The translations under genes were made by a program, and so were the position numbers. From Altererythrobacter sp. C41 (GTDB lineage: Bacteria > Pseudomonadota > Alphaproteobacteria > Sphingomonadales > Sphingomonadaceae), in contig NZ_JAEVFE010000004.1 in the NCBI RefSeq assembly GCF_016803135.1, positions 198,501-262,500 of the forward strand: a stretch of DNA of 64,000 nt. Reading direction: 5' to 3'. Below, one piece after another: positions 1 through 8,389 of this stretch. A model generated the notes under the pieces. That model saw only the letters and a list, made by a program, of their open reading frames with translations, searched no databases and was not told the origin of the DNA. The stretch's first letter is position 1, and each line of letters starts with the position of its first letter.

Positions 1-2
1 CG

Positions 3-752
3 ACCGGGATCCTGCTGCTGGCGCTGGCCCGCCTCATCCCGGAATCGCCGCGGTTCCTGGCCGAGCAGGGGCGTCACGCCGAGCTGGCGCGGATGCAGCA
101 GAAATACGGGATCGTGCCGCGCGATCGTGCACCGCCGCCCCCGGACGCACCGGTCGCGCATCAGCGGCATGGCCGCCTGACGCTCGCGCTTGCGATCGCA
201 GCGCTGTCGTGGAGCTTCGTCAACTTCGGCCTGCTGCTGTGGCTTCCGAGCGACCTGCAGGCGCGCGGCTACTCGGCCGAACTGGCGAGCGGGACGATCG
301 CGAGCTCGGCCCTGGTCGCTCTGCCGACGGTGATGCTGGCCGCCTGGCTCTACAGCCGCTGGAGCAGCAAGTGGACGCTGGTGGGGACGATCGCGCTCAC
401 GCTGATCGGCCTAGTCGGCGCGCTGCTTCCGCCGGAGCTGCTCTCGTGGGAGCCGCTGCTGCTGGTGGTGATCGCCATGCTGATCATGGGCACGAACGGG
501 ATGATCGCGGTGCTCCTGCCCTATACCGCCGAGAACTATCCGCTCGGCACGCGGGGGCGGGCAACCGGGCTGGTGGCGGCCAGCAGCAAGTTCGGCGGCG
601 TCGCCGTTCAGGTCTTCGCCCTGGTCGGCCTGATCCCGACTCTAGGTGGGGCGGCGTTGGGGTTGCTCGTTCCGATGGCCGCCTCGGGCGGGCTCGTCGC
701 CTGGGCCGGGCGCGAGACGCGCGGCCGCAGCCTGCGCGATCTGGAGGCCTAG
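3..752 (+). CDS. MFS transporter, C-terminal part (5' truncated by window edge)
   Basis: The open frame runs in from the left edge, so only about 250 C-terminal residues are visible. Near residue 13 of the visible part is PESPRFL, the signature after TM6 in sugar-porter-like and related major facilitator proteins. Several hydrophobic segments follow, and the end reads GRETRGRSL, similar to the ETRGRSL motif after TM12. It is an inner-membrane secondary transporter. Its substrate cannot be read from this fragment. It is convergent with a second MFS gene 15 bp downstream. Its closeness to the beta-glucan genes suggests carbohydrate or oligosaccharide uptake, but this is inference. An ATG at 93 lies inside the conserved region and is not the real start. 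Confidence 0.8.
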   Translation, partial: TGILLLALARLIPESPRFLAEQGRHAELARMQQKYGIVPRDRAPPPPDAPVAHQRHGRLTLALAIAALSWSFVNFGLLLWLPSDLQARGYSAELASGTIASSALVALPTVMLAAWLYSRWSSKWTLVGTIALTLIGLVGALLPPELLSWEPLLLVVIAMLIMGTNGMIAVLLPYTAENYPLGTRGRATGLVAASSKFGGVAVQVFALVGLIPTLGGAALGLLVPMAASGGLVAWAGRETRGRSLRDLEA

Positions 753-767
753 ACACTCGGCTGTGCG

Positions 768-2027
768 CTAGGTCCGGCGCGCTATGCTCAGCAGCAGAAT
801 GCACGCCAGCAGCGCCAGACCGGAGAGTAGCAGGAAGAGCGCGGCAAAACCGAAGGCAGGCACCAATGCCAGCGCGAACCACGGCATGATGAGCGACGGG
901 ACGGTATTGGTCAGGTTGAACAGTCCGAGATCCCGCCCCCGCGTCTGAGGCTTGGTCAGGACGCGCAGGGTCTGGCTGGAATGGAGCGCGAGGAACACGG
1001 TGCTGGCGAGGCCGAAGACCACGTAGCCGGCGATCGCCAGGGCCAATGAAGGGGCGAGCGCCATGACCAGCAGTCCGACCGCCACTATACCGGCGCCCGC
1101 GGCCAACGGGGCGATCGGCCGGTCGGCCTTGTCGGACCAGCGGCCGGTCAGCAGCGCCAGGGGCACCCCGACGCCGAGGACGATGAAAAGCAGCGTGGCG
1201 GTGTCGTTGTCGCTGTAGCCGGGCTCGATACTGCGGAACCAGAGCAGCAGGTAGGCGAACAGCATGGCCTCCGCGATCTGGACCAGCAGGCGCGCCAGCC
1301 ACATCCGCGCGACCGCCGTTCCGCCTGCGGCAGCCTTGCTCTCATCGGCTTCCGCAGGCTCCCGCCGCGCCATGAGCTGCGGCATGGGGCGGGGCGCACC
1401 GAAGAGGAGGGCGGGCAGGACAAGACCGATGACCATCGCCGCGACGAGGCCGAGCCTCTCGTCAGGTGAGGCCATCGCCGGCAAAGTGACGAGCGCACCC
1501 GACAGCGCGCCGAGCGCCGGTGCGAAGGAAAGGAGGCCGCCCAGCAGGCCTTTCTGGCCGTCGGGCACGAGGTCCCCCGCCCATGCCGCGAGCGGCGCCA
1601 GCATCATGTTGAGGCAGATCTGCCAGAGCACGATCACCGCGATCAGCACCGGCACGCTGGTCGCCGTCCTCACCGATAACAGCAGCAGGCACGAGAGGAC
1701 GAGCCCCGCGACGATCCACGGACGGCGATCGCCGGTCCGGTCGCTGAGCCAGCCGAAGGCGATGTTCGCCAGGCTCGCCGCGGTCGCCCCGGCGAAGGCG
1801 GCGTAGGCGAGCACCGAAACGGCATCGTCGCCGGCAAGCGTCGACACCCTGACCGGAAGAAGGATCGTGAGAAAGGGAACGTAGGCGACCGCGCCGCCCG
1901 CGGCGGCAAGCGCATAGAGGTAGAGGAAGCGGGAGGACTGCCGCAGGGGCGGCGCGGCATCTTGCGGTTCGTCCGCCGCAAGGGATGGCGCGGTCAACGA
2001 CATGCTGTCCGTGCGTCCGGAGGTCAT
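768..2027 (-). CDS. MFS transporter
   Basis: A 419-residue inner-membrane major facilitator protein with about 12 hydrophobic segments. The loop motif GWLSDRTGDRRPW between TM2 and TM3 matches MFS motif A. A charged central loop (around REPAEADESK) separates the two six-helix halves. An alternative ATG at 2003 would give a protein eight residues shorter; neither start has a strong Shine-Dalgarno sequence. It lies downstream of the halogenase-like gene on the same strand with a gap of about 190 bp. The halogenase-receptor-transporter arrangement is common in carbohydrate loci of sphingomonads and Caulobacter, so import of a sugar released from beta-glucan is the likely role. Substrate unknown. 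Confidence 0.85.
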   Translation of the reverse strand: MTSGRTDSMSLTAPSLAADEPQDAAPPLRQSSRFLYLYALAAAGGAVAYVPFLTILLPVRVSTLAGDDAVSVLAYAAFAGATAASLANIAFGWLSDRTGDRRPWIVAGLVLSCLLLLSVRTATSVPVLIAVIVLWQICLNMMLAPLAAWAGDLVPDGQKGLLGGLLSFAPALGALSGALVTLPAMASPDERLGLVAAMVIGLVLPALLFGAPRPMPQLMARREPAEADESKAAAGGTAVARMWLARLLVQIAEAMLFAYLLLWFRSIEPGYSDNDTATLLFIVLGVGVPLALLTGRWSDKADRPIAPLAAGAGIVAVGLLVMALAPSLALAIAGYVVFGLASTVFLALHSSQTLRVLTKPQTRGRDLGLFNLTNTVPSLIMPWFALALVPAFGFAALFLLLSGLALLACILLLSIARRT

Positions 2028-2219
2028 CGAGCGGCGATTTTCCGGCCTGTCAGGCCCGCTCTACTGCGATCGACGGACTGCGGGCGTTTCGGATCATGAC
2101 GGCGCTCTCCCATGTGCGAGATCGCAGGCCCGCGATTCGGGTTCCGTTTTGCGACGTCGCAGTTCCCGTTCGAAACCCTTTTCCCTCCGCGGTCAACGCC
2201 GCTGTGGGGAGAGGCGGCA

Positions 2220-3728
2220 TCATGCGCCCGGGGCGGGACAGTAGCTTTTCAGATAGTCGCCGTGCGCTGGCATGACGCCGGCGAGGTAGCGAATCGATTT
2301 CTCGATCCCGTCGATCTCGCTGCTCAACCGGTCCATCGGCAACGCATCGGCCATCACGTTGCGCCCGCCCATGGCAATGCGCTGCCCCATCATGACCGCG
2401 GCCCAGCTCGTTTCGTTGAACAGCTCGTCTTCTTCGCGGAAGACCTGGCCGTTCTTGCGGAAGAGCGCGATCTTTTCGGTCAGCGTGTCGGGCACGGCCA
2501 TCGTCCGGCAGTGGTTCCAGAACTCGGAATCGTCGCGCTCGGTCGCGTGGTAGTGCAGGATCAGGAAATCGCGGACCCGCGCATATTCGACGCCGGTCAG
2601 CCGGTTGTACGCATCCTCCTGCACTTGCGACACGCCGTCGAACGACAGCACTGCCACGAGCCTGCTGATGCCCGTCTGGATAAGATGGATCGAGGTGGAT
2701 TCGAGCGGCTCCATGAATCCCGCGGCGAGGCCCAGTGCGACGACGTTGCGGTTCCAGAACTTCTTCCGTCGCCCGCTCACGAAGCGCAGGAAGTTCGGGT
2801 CCGCGGTCGGCTTGCCGACCATGTTAGCGACGAGGATGCCGTGCGCCTCGTCGTCGGCCATGAACTCGCTGCAATAGACATGGCCGTTGCCGTTGCGGTG
2901 CTGCAGCGGAACCTGCCATTGCCACCCGGCGGAGTGCGCAGTCGCCTTGGTGAAGGGCGGCGGGCCGCTGCCGTCGTCGCGGTTGCAGGGCAGGGCCACC
3001 GCGCGGTCGCACGGAAGCCAGTGCCGCCAGTCCTCGTAGCCTGTCCCGAGGGCCTGTTCGATCAGCAGGCCGCGAAAGCCTGAGCAGTCGACGAACAGGT
3101 CGCCGGAAATCTCGCTGCCGTCCTCCAGCTTGAGCGCGGTGACGAAGCCGCTCTCGCCGTCCAGCATGACGTCGGCGACCTTGCCTTCGTGCCGTACGAC
3201 CCCGCGCGCCTCGGCATAGCGGCGAAGGAGGGCCGCATAGCGGCCGGCATCGATGTGGTAAGCGTAGTTGATTGGCGGCAGATCCTCGCGCGCATAGTCT
3301 TCGGTGCGCGCGAACTTGCCGAAGTAGGCGGCCATGGTCTCGAGGTTGAACACCTGTATCGGCCGCCGGTCGCCGTTCTGGTGCAGGCGGTGCCAGATGT
3401 GGTGGAAGGAAACGCCGTCGATCTCGTAGCCGTATCCGCCGAAGGGGTGGATGTAGCGGTCGCCCACCTGGCCCCAGTTGGAGAGCTGGATTCCGATCTT
3501 GAAGGTGCCTTGCGTGGCGGCGAGCAGCTCCGCTTCGTCGATCTCGAGCAACTGGTTGAAATTGACGAAGGGAGGGATGGTCGATTCGCCGACGCCGACG
3601 GTGCCGATCTGTTCGGATTCGACCAGCTTGATCTCGATGTCGCGCCCGGCCTTCAGCCGCGAGAGCGTGGCCGCCGCCATCCACCCCGCGGTCCCGCCGC
3701 CGACGATCACGATCGACTCGATTGCCAT
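2220..3728 (-). CDS. tryptophan-halogenase-like FAD-dependent protein
   Basis: A 502-residue flavoprotein of the PrnA/RebH family. An N-terminal GGGTAG nucleotide-binding loop lies at residues 10-15. The lysine of TFKIG at residue 77 corresponds to the catalytic lysine of PrnA. WQWQVP at 269-274 matches the WxWxIP motif that keeps the flavin pocket from acting as a monooxygenase. EPLESTS further on matches the region of the substrate-site glutamate. The start at 3728 is preferred over the longer frame (3785) because it has the G-rich ribosome site GAGGGGG and begins right at the FAD motif. It is divergent from a TonB receptor. Homologues in such receptor loci have mostly unproven substrates, so tryptophan halogenation itself is not established. 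Confidence 0.88.
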   Translation of the reverse strand: MAIESIVIVGGGTAGWMAAATLSRLKAGRDIEIKLVESEQIGTVGVGESTIPPFVNFNQLLEIDEAELLAATQGTFKIGIQLSNWGQVGDRYIHPFGGYGYEIDGVSFHHIWHRLHQNGDRRPIQVFNLETMAAYFGKFARTEDYAREDLPPINYAYHIDAGRYAALLRRYAEARGVVRHEGKVADVMLDGESGFVTALKLEDGSEISGDLFVDCSGFRGLLIEQALGTGYEDWRHWLPCDRAVALPCNRDDGSGPPPFTKATAHSAGWQWQVPLQHRNGNGHVYCSEFMADDEAHGILVANMVGKPTADPNFLRFVSGRRKKFWNRNVVALGLAAGFMEPLESTSIHLIQTGISRLVAVLSFDGVSQVQEDAYNRLTGVEYARVRDFLILHYHATERDDSEFWNHCRTMAVPDTLTEKIALFRKNGQVFREEDELFNETSWAAVMMGQRIAMGGRNVMADALPMDRLSSEIDGIEKSIRYLAGVMPAHGDYLKSYCPAPGA

Positions 3729-3790
3729 GCCCAAAATCCCCCTCGTCCTTTTTGTCTTGGCAGCCAGCGTAACTCCGATCGGCAAAATTG

Positions 3791-3824
3791 TGAACGTTCA
3801 TTTTTTTCTTGAGAACGATCACAA
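3791..3824. promoter_or_regulatory. Two CG-centred operator candidates in the divergent halogenase/receptor promoter region
   Basis: TGAACGTTCA at 3791-3800 is a perfect 10-bp palindrome. TTGAGAACGATCACAA at 3809-3824 is an imperfect palindrome (12 of 16 positions symmetric). Both are centred on CG and the centres are 21 bp apart, about two helical turns, so a regulator would meet them on the same face. CG-centred palindromes are typical of LacI-family operators, and a LacI-type gene lies at 7294. Binding by that protein is inference. Confidence 0.5.
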
Positions 3825-3878
3825 CGGCGCGTAGACGACGATTCGTGAAAGAGCGGGGCCACCCCGCCGCTACGTATA

Positions 3879-3885
3879 GGGGAGG
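3879..3885 (+). promoter_or_regulatory. Shine-Dalgarno site setting a TTG start
   Basis: GGGGAGG lies five bases before TTG at 3891. No ATG or GTG in this frame has a comparable site, and the TTG begins a good signal peptide, so this site decides the start of the TonB receptor. Confidence 0.7.
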
Positions 3886-3890
3886 TTATC

Positions 3891-6800
3891 TTGTCGGGCT
3901 TCAGCCAGCATTCCGCAAATCCTGTCGACGTTCGCCGACTGGCCCTCGGGACGGTCTCCGGCCTCGCGCTGTGTCTCGGCCTGGGCGCGCCCGCGCTGGC
4001 GCAGGAGAACGGCGAAAGCCCCGCCGAGGAAACGCCCGGCGGGACGCCGCAGGCGGTGGACGATGCGGAGAACGTGATCGTCGTCTCGGGCTTCCGGGCC
4101 TCGCTCGAATCGGCACAGAACATCAAGCGCGAGGCGGACACGTTCGTGGACGTGATCACGGCGGAGGACATCGGCGCGCTGGCCGACCGTTCCGTCGCCG
4201 AGGCGCTGCAGCGTGTCCCAGGTGTCAACATCTCGCGCTTCGAGCAGCGCGACGACCCCGATCGCTTCTCGGTCGAGGGCTCGGGCGTCATCATTCGCGG
4301 CCTGCCTTACGTGCGCTCGGAGCTGAACGGACGGGACATCTTCTCGGCCAACGGCGGGCGGGCGCTGAGCTTCAACGATATTTCACCGGAGCTGCTCGGC
4401 CGGGTCGAGGTGTTCAAGAACCTGACCGCCGACATGATCGAGGGCGGGATCGCCGGGACGGTCAATCTCGTCACCCGCAAGCCGCTCGACAACCCGGGCT
4501 TCAAGCTCGCGGGCACGGTCGAGGCGAACTACGGCGACCTGGCCGAAGAGTGGTCGCCGGGCTTTTCCGTGCTGGCGTCGAACACATTCGATACCGGCAT
4601 CGGCAGGTTCGGCATCCAGTTCGGCTATGCGCAGCAGGAACTCGTCACGCGCACCGATGCCTCGCAGGTGACCGATCCCTGCTACCGCGCCGAATCGCTC
4701 GAAGCGGGTTGCCTTCGCGTTCGTCCCGTCGGCTCCGGCGGCTATTCGGGCGGCGAGGCTTTCGACGAGAGCAACTTCCCGCCGGCCGGCAGCGTCATCG
4801 TTCCCAAGGGTGCCGGCGTGCGCACCACCGACCTGACGCGCGACCGGCGCGCCTATTCCGGCGTCGCGCAGTGGGAAAGCAACGACAGCCGCGCGCGGGT
4901 CACGCTCGAATACCTGCGGGCCGAGACCGAGGCGACGCTCAACGAGTTCGCGGTGCTGGCGCAGGTCAATGACGACGCGTTGTTTCCGATCGTCGCGGAT
5001 GGCACGACGCCGACCTTCGCGAACGGGATGGTCCAGACCATCACGCTGACGCAGGTTTCGCCGAACCAGGTGGACGGCATCCCGACCGAGATGCTGCGGT
5101 TCCAGCGCGAAGACGATGCCATGACCGAGGATTTCTCGATCGACATCGATCTCGAGCCGACCGACCGCCTGTCGTTCAACTTCGAGGTGCAGCACATCCG
5201 CTCGGACCGGAACGAGAATGGATTCATCGCCGCGCTGCAGACCTTCACCGACATCTACCTCGACAATTCGGGCGAAACGCCGATCGTCCAGTTCCTGAAG
5301 CCGCAAACCGGCGAATCGCCGGCGGGCTACTTCACCGATCCGGATCTGCTCTATTACTGGTTCAACATCGACAACCAGGTCCGCAACGAGGGCGATCTCA
5401 CCAGTATGCGGCTGGATTCGGATTACGAGATCGGCGAGGGCTTCTTCAAGCGTGCGAGCTTCGGCGCGCGCTGGGCCAGCCGCAACCGCATCACGCGCAG
5501 CGGCAACTTTTCCAACTGGAGCAACTTGGGGGCGGCTTGGACCGGCCGCAACGGATGCTGGACATCGGCCGACCCGACCAACCCCGAAGGTTGCCTGTAT
5601 CCGCCCGGAGCGTTCGGCCCCGGCGGCGCGTACGTCACCGACTTCCCCGATTTCGCAAACGTCTACGACCCGTTCGGCGACGGTTTCCAGCGCGGCAACG
5701 CCCCGACCCCGATCGGCGACGGATCGGCGTTCTTCTTCGGGGGGGACAACCTGGTCGAGGAATATCTCAGCGGCCTGACCGAAGAACAGATCGCCGCGAT
5801 CCACGCGTTCACGCTGACGCCGGAAGGCCGGCCGCTGATGTACAACCGCGCCGGTCTCGTCGCGGGCACGCCGTACCTGCCGAGCGAGATTTCCAACGTC
5901 GACGAGGATTCCTTCGCCGCATACTTCCGCGTTGATTTCGGCATGGACGACGTGTTCGGAAAGGGTTGGATACTGGATGGCAACTTCGGTCTTCGCTATG
6001 TTCAAACGAAAGTGCGCACGGTCGGCTCGATCGGCTATCCGACGCCCTTGATCTTCGACGATGGCGATCCAGAAAACGCGGCCAGCCCTGGCGATGGTGA
6101 TGGCGTCGTGGAAGTGAGCGATATCCTCGCAGCCTGTGCCAATGTCCAGCCGGGTCAGCAGCAGGGCGGCTACTGCAGCTTGTCCGATGCGCGCCTGGCC
6201 GAATTCGCGTCGATCTACACCGGCGAGGTCATCAGCGACAACACCGATCTATCGTACGAACACTGGCTACCGAGCTTCAATGTGAAGCTCGACGTCGGCG
6301 GCGGCTTGCTCTTCCGCGGTGCGATCTCGAAGGGGCTTTCGCGTCCCGATCTCGCGGCCTACCGCAGCGGCGGTGTGATCGGCGACAACACGGGCAACCT
6401 GCGCGCCCAGGGCACGCTGGAGACGGGTCCGCTGTTCCAGATATCCACCGGCAACCGGTTCCTGATGCCGATCGAATCGTGGAACTACGATCTCTCCGCC
6501 GAATGGTATTTCGACGACGTGGGCTCGCTGACGCTGTCGCTGTTCATGAAGGACATCAACAACGTCGTTAACCAGGGTGCCGCGGTCAGGACTTTCACCA
6601 GCCCGAGCGGGGCGACGACCGAAGTCCTGGTCAACGGCCCCTACAACGCCGACGAGGGGAGGCTGAAGGGCTTCGAAGTCGCCTATCAGCAGAGTTACGA
6701 CTTCCTGCCTGGCTTACTAGGCGGGCTGGGGTCCCAGCTCACCTACACCTATGTCGACGCCAGCGCCTTCGACAATCCCACGCTGGGGGCCGAGCAGAGT

Positions 6801-7160
6801 CCGTTCGCGCAGGGGCAGCCCCTGGCTGGCGTCTCCAAGCATACGGTCAACGCCGTCGTCTTCTACGAGCGAGGGCCGGTGTCGGCGCGCGCGGCCTATA
6901 ACTGGCGGTCGGAATTCCTGCAGACCCCGCGCGACGTCATCTTCCCGTTCTCGCCGATCTACGGCGAGGCGACAGGGCAGCTCGATGCCTCGATCTTCTT
7001 TGCGCTCACCGACCGCATCAAGCTCGGCGTGCAGGGCGTGAACCTGCTCGACGAGGTGACGCGAACCTCGCAGGTGATCGACTTCGACGGCACGCGCGTC
7101 ACGCGATCGGCTTTCCGGAACGACCGGCGCTTCACATTCGTCGCGAGGTTCGACTTCTGA
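3891..7160 (+). CDS. TonB-dependent receptor (Xanthomonas/Caulobacter type), probable glucan oligosaccharide receptor
   Basis: A 1089-residue outer-membrane receptor with a TTG start. A Sec signal peptide ends near ALAQ (about residue 38). The sequence around VIVVSGFRASL looks like a TonB box running into the plug. The plug has the family pattern IKREADTFVDVI, then AEALQRVPGV, and RGLPYVRSELNG. The rest is a 22-strand barrel ending in phenylalanine (VARFDF), as expected for an outer-membrane protein. Size and motifs match the large receptor class abundant in sphingomonads, Caulobacter and Xanthomonas. It is divergent from the halogenase-like gene and followed by a LacI gene and a GH3-GH16 glucanase. 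Import of beta-glucan oligomers is inferred from these neighbours. Confidence 0.92.
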   Translation: MSGFSQHSANPVDVRRLALGTVSGLALCLGLGAPALAQENGESPAEETPGGTPQAVDDAENVIVVSGFRASLESAQNIKREADTFVDVITAEDIGALADRSVAEALQRVPGVNISRFEQRDDPDRFSVEGSGVIIRGLPYVRSELNGRDIFSANGGRALSFNDISPELLGRVEVFKNLTADMIEGGIAGTVNLVTRKPLDNPGFKLAGTVEANYGDLAEEWSPGFSVLASNTFDTGIGRFGIQFGYAQQELVTRTDASQVTDPCYRAESLEAGCLRVRPVGSGGYSGGEAFDESNFPPAGSVIVPKGAGVRTTDLTRDRRAYSGVAQWESNDSRARVTLEYLRAETEATLNEFAVLAQVNDDALFPIVADGTTPTFANGMVQTITLTQVSPNQVDGIPTEMLRFQREDDAMTEDFSIDIDLEPTDRLSFNFEVQHIRSDRNENGFIAALQTFTDIYLDNSGETPIVQFLKPQTGESPAGYFTDPDLLYYWFNIDNQVRNEGDLTSMRLDSDYEIGEGFFKRASFGARWASRNRITRSGNFSNWSNLGAAWTGRNGCWTSADPTNPEGCLYPPGAFGPGGAYVTDFPDFANVYDPFGDGFQRGNAPTPIGDGSAFFFGGDNLVEEYLSGLTEEQIAAIHAFTLTPEGRPLMYNRAGLVAGTPYLPSEISNVDEDSFAAYFRVDFGMDDVFGKGWILDGNFGLRYVQTKVRTVGSIGYPTPLIFDDGDPENAASPGDGDGVVEVSDILAACANVQPGQQQGGYCSLSDARLAEFASIYTGEVISDNTDLSYEHWLPSFNVKLDVGGGLLFRGAISKGLSRPDLAAYRSGGVIGDNTGNLRAQGTLETGPLFQISTGNRFLMPIESWNYDLSAEWYFDDVGSLTLSLFMKDINNVVNQGAAVRTFTSPSGATTEVLVNGPYNADEGRLKGFEVAYQQSYDFLPGLLGGLGSQLTYTYVDASAFDNPTLGAEQSPFAQGQPLAGVSKHTVNAVVFYERGPVSARAAYNWRSEFLQTPRDVIFPFSPIYGEATGQLDASIFFALTDRIKLGVQGVNLLDEVTRTSQVIDFDGTRVTRSAFRNDRRFTFVARFDF

Positions 7161-7184
7161 CCATGCGATCGGATCGGCGGCACG

Positions 7185-7217
7185 GGGCCGGGTGTCATCT
7201 GATGAGACCCGGCCCTT
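7185..7217 (+). terminator. Rho-independent-like terminator after the TonB receptor
   Basis: GGGCCGGGT (7185-7193) pairs with ACCCGGCCC (7207-7215), and the inner sequence extends the stem with one mismatch. Only a short T pair follows, so it is a strong hairpin but a weak canonical terminator. It lies 24 bp after the receptor stop codon and separates it from the LacI gene. Confidence 0.5.
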
Positions 7218-7293
7218 CCGGCGATGCGTATCGCTGTTATTCGGGGGCGAGCCCGTTTGCCCTGACCCGTTATTTGGATAGATCGGACCAGAC

Positions 7294-8343
7294 ATGAGCC
7301 GCCGCCAGGCCGTGACCATCAAGCACGTCGCCGCCGATGCGGGGGTATCCCTGCAAACCGTCAGCCGTGTGCTCAACGACGGCCCAAACGTCCGCCCTGC
7401 GATGCGCGAGCGGGTGCAGGCGTCGATCGACAAGCTCGGCTATGTCCCCTCGATCGCCGCACGCCGGATGAGCGGCAAGCGTTCCTACCTGATCCTCGCC
7501 ATCAACGACCGCGAGCGGACGATCGCCGACTGGCGCAGCCGCGAGGGCGGCGACTGGGTAGACCAGATGTTGCTGGGCGGAATGCTGAAATGCGCCGAGC
7601 TGGGTTATCGTCTGATCTTCGAGCTCGTCGATACGCACAACGATCACGTCGAGCGCGAGCTGGCCGCCACGCTGGCGTCGCTGCGCCCCGACGGTGTCGT
7701 GCTGACCCCGCCGCACTCTGACAATCCGCTGATCGTCAAGCTGCTGAACGAGCACAACATTCCCTTTGCGCGGATCGGCTCGAAAGCGCCAGGCGCCGGC
7801 ATCCCCTTGACGATGGACGACGAGGGTTCAGCGCGCGTGGCGACCGAGCACCTGATCGCGCTCGGACACCGCGCGATCGGCTTCATCGCGGGCTCGGCAG
7901 AGTATTCGCTGAGCGAGTGGCGTATCGCGGGCTGGCGCGAGGCGATGGAGGCCGCCGGACTGGTGACCGAGGGGCTGCTCGCCCGCGGCGACTTCACTTA
8001 TGATTCAGGCCTCGCTGCCGCGAACACGCTGCTGACGCGGGGCGAACGGCCCACCGCCATCGTGGCGAGCAGCGATCAGATGACGCTCGCCTCGCTCGAG
8101 GCGGCGAGCAAGGCCGGCTTGAGCGTGCCGCGCGACCTGTCGCTCGTCAGCTTCGACAACACGCCGATCGTCCGCTTCTCGCGGCCGGCGCTGACCGCCG
8201 TGGACCAGCCGATCGCCGCGACGGTGGCGCGTGCCGTGGAACTGCTGATCGAAGCGGTGAAAACAGGCGAGCGGCCGGATGATGTCGTGACCGTATCGGG
8301 CGCGCTGATCGAACGGAGTTCGACTGCTCCGCCGCCGGTCTGA
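7294..8343 (+). CDS. LacI-family transcriptional regulator
   Basis: A 349-residue repressor. The N-terminal helix-turn-helix and hinge cover about residues 7-65, with the typical patterns VAADAGVSLQTVSRVLN and KLGYVPSIAARRM. From about residue 70 follows a periplasmic-binding-protein-like sensor domain with the usual elements for sugar binding and dimerisation (for example VVASSDQMTLA and the C-terminal FDNTP segment). It sits between the receptor and the GH3-GH16 gene, all on the same strand. It most likely senses a glucan breakdown product and controls the locus through the CG-centred sites near 3800. The effector is not known. Confidence 0.92.
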   Translation: MSRRQAVTIKHVAADAGVSLQTVSRVLNDGPNVRPAMRERVQASIDKLGYVPSIAARRMSGKRSYLILAINDRERTIADWRSREGGDWVDQMLLGGMLKCAELGYRLIFELVDTHNDHVERELAATLASLRPDGVVLTPPHSDNPLIVKLLNEHNIPFARIGSKAPGAGIPLTMDDEGSARVATEHLIALGHRAIGFIAGSAEYSLSEWRIAGWREAMEAAGLVTEGLLARGDFTYDSGLAAANTLLTRGERPTAIVASSDQMTLASLEAASKAGLSVPRDLSLVSFDNTPIVRFSRPALTAVDQPIAATVARAVELLIEAVKTGERPDDVVTVSGALIERSSTAPPPV

Positions 8344-8389
8344 CGCACGCCAACTTCGAGAAAATCATTCGCATCGGGAGAGGATCGGG

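Noticed and set aside
2220-3728. Antibiotic or indole-halogenating biosynthetic cluster
   Set aside because: No synthase, prenyltransferase, tailoring or resistance gene nearby; the neighbours are carbohydrate uptake genes.
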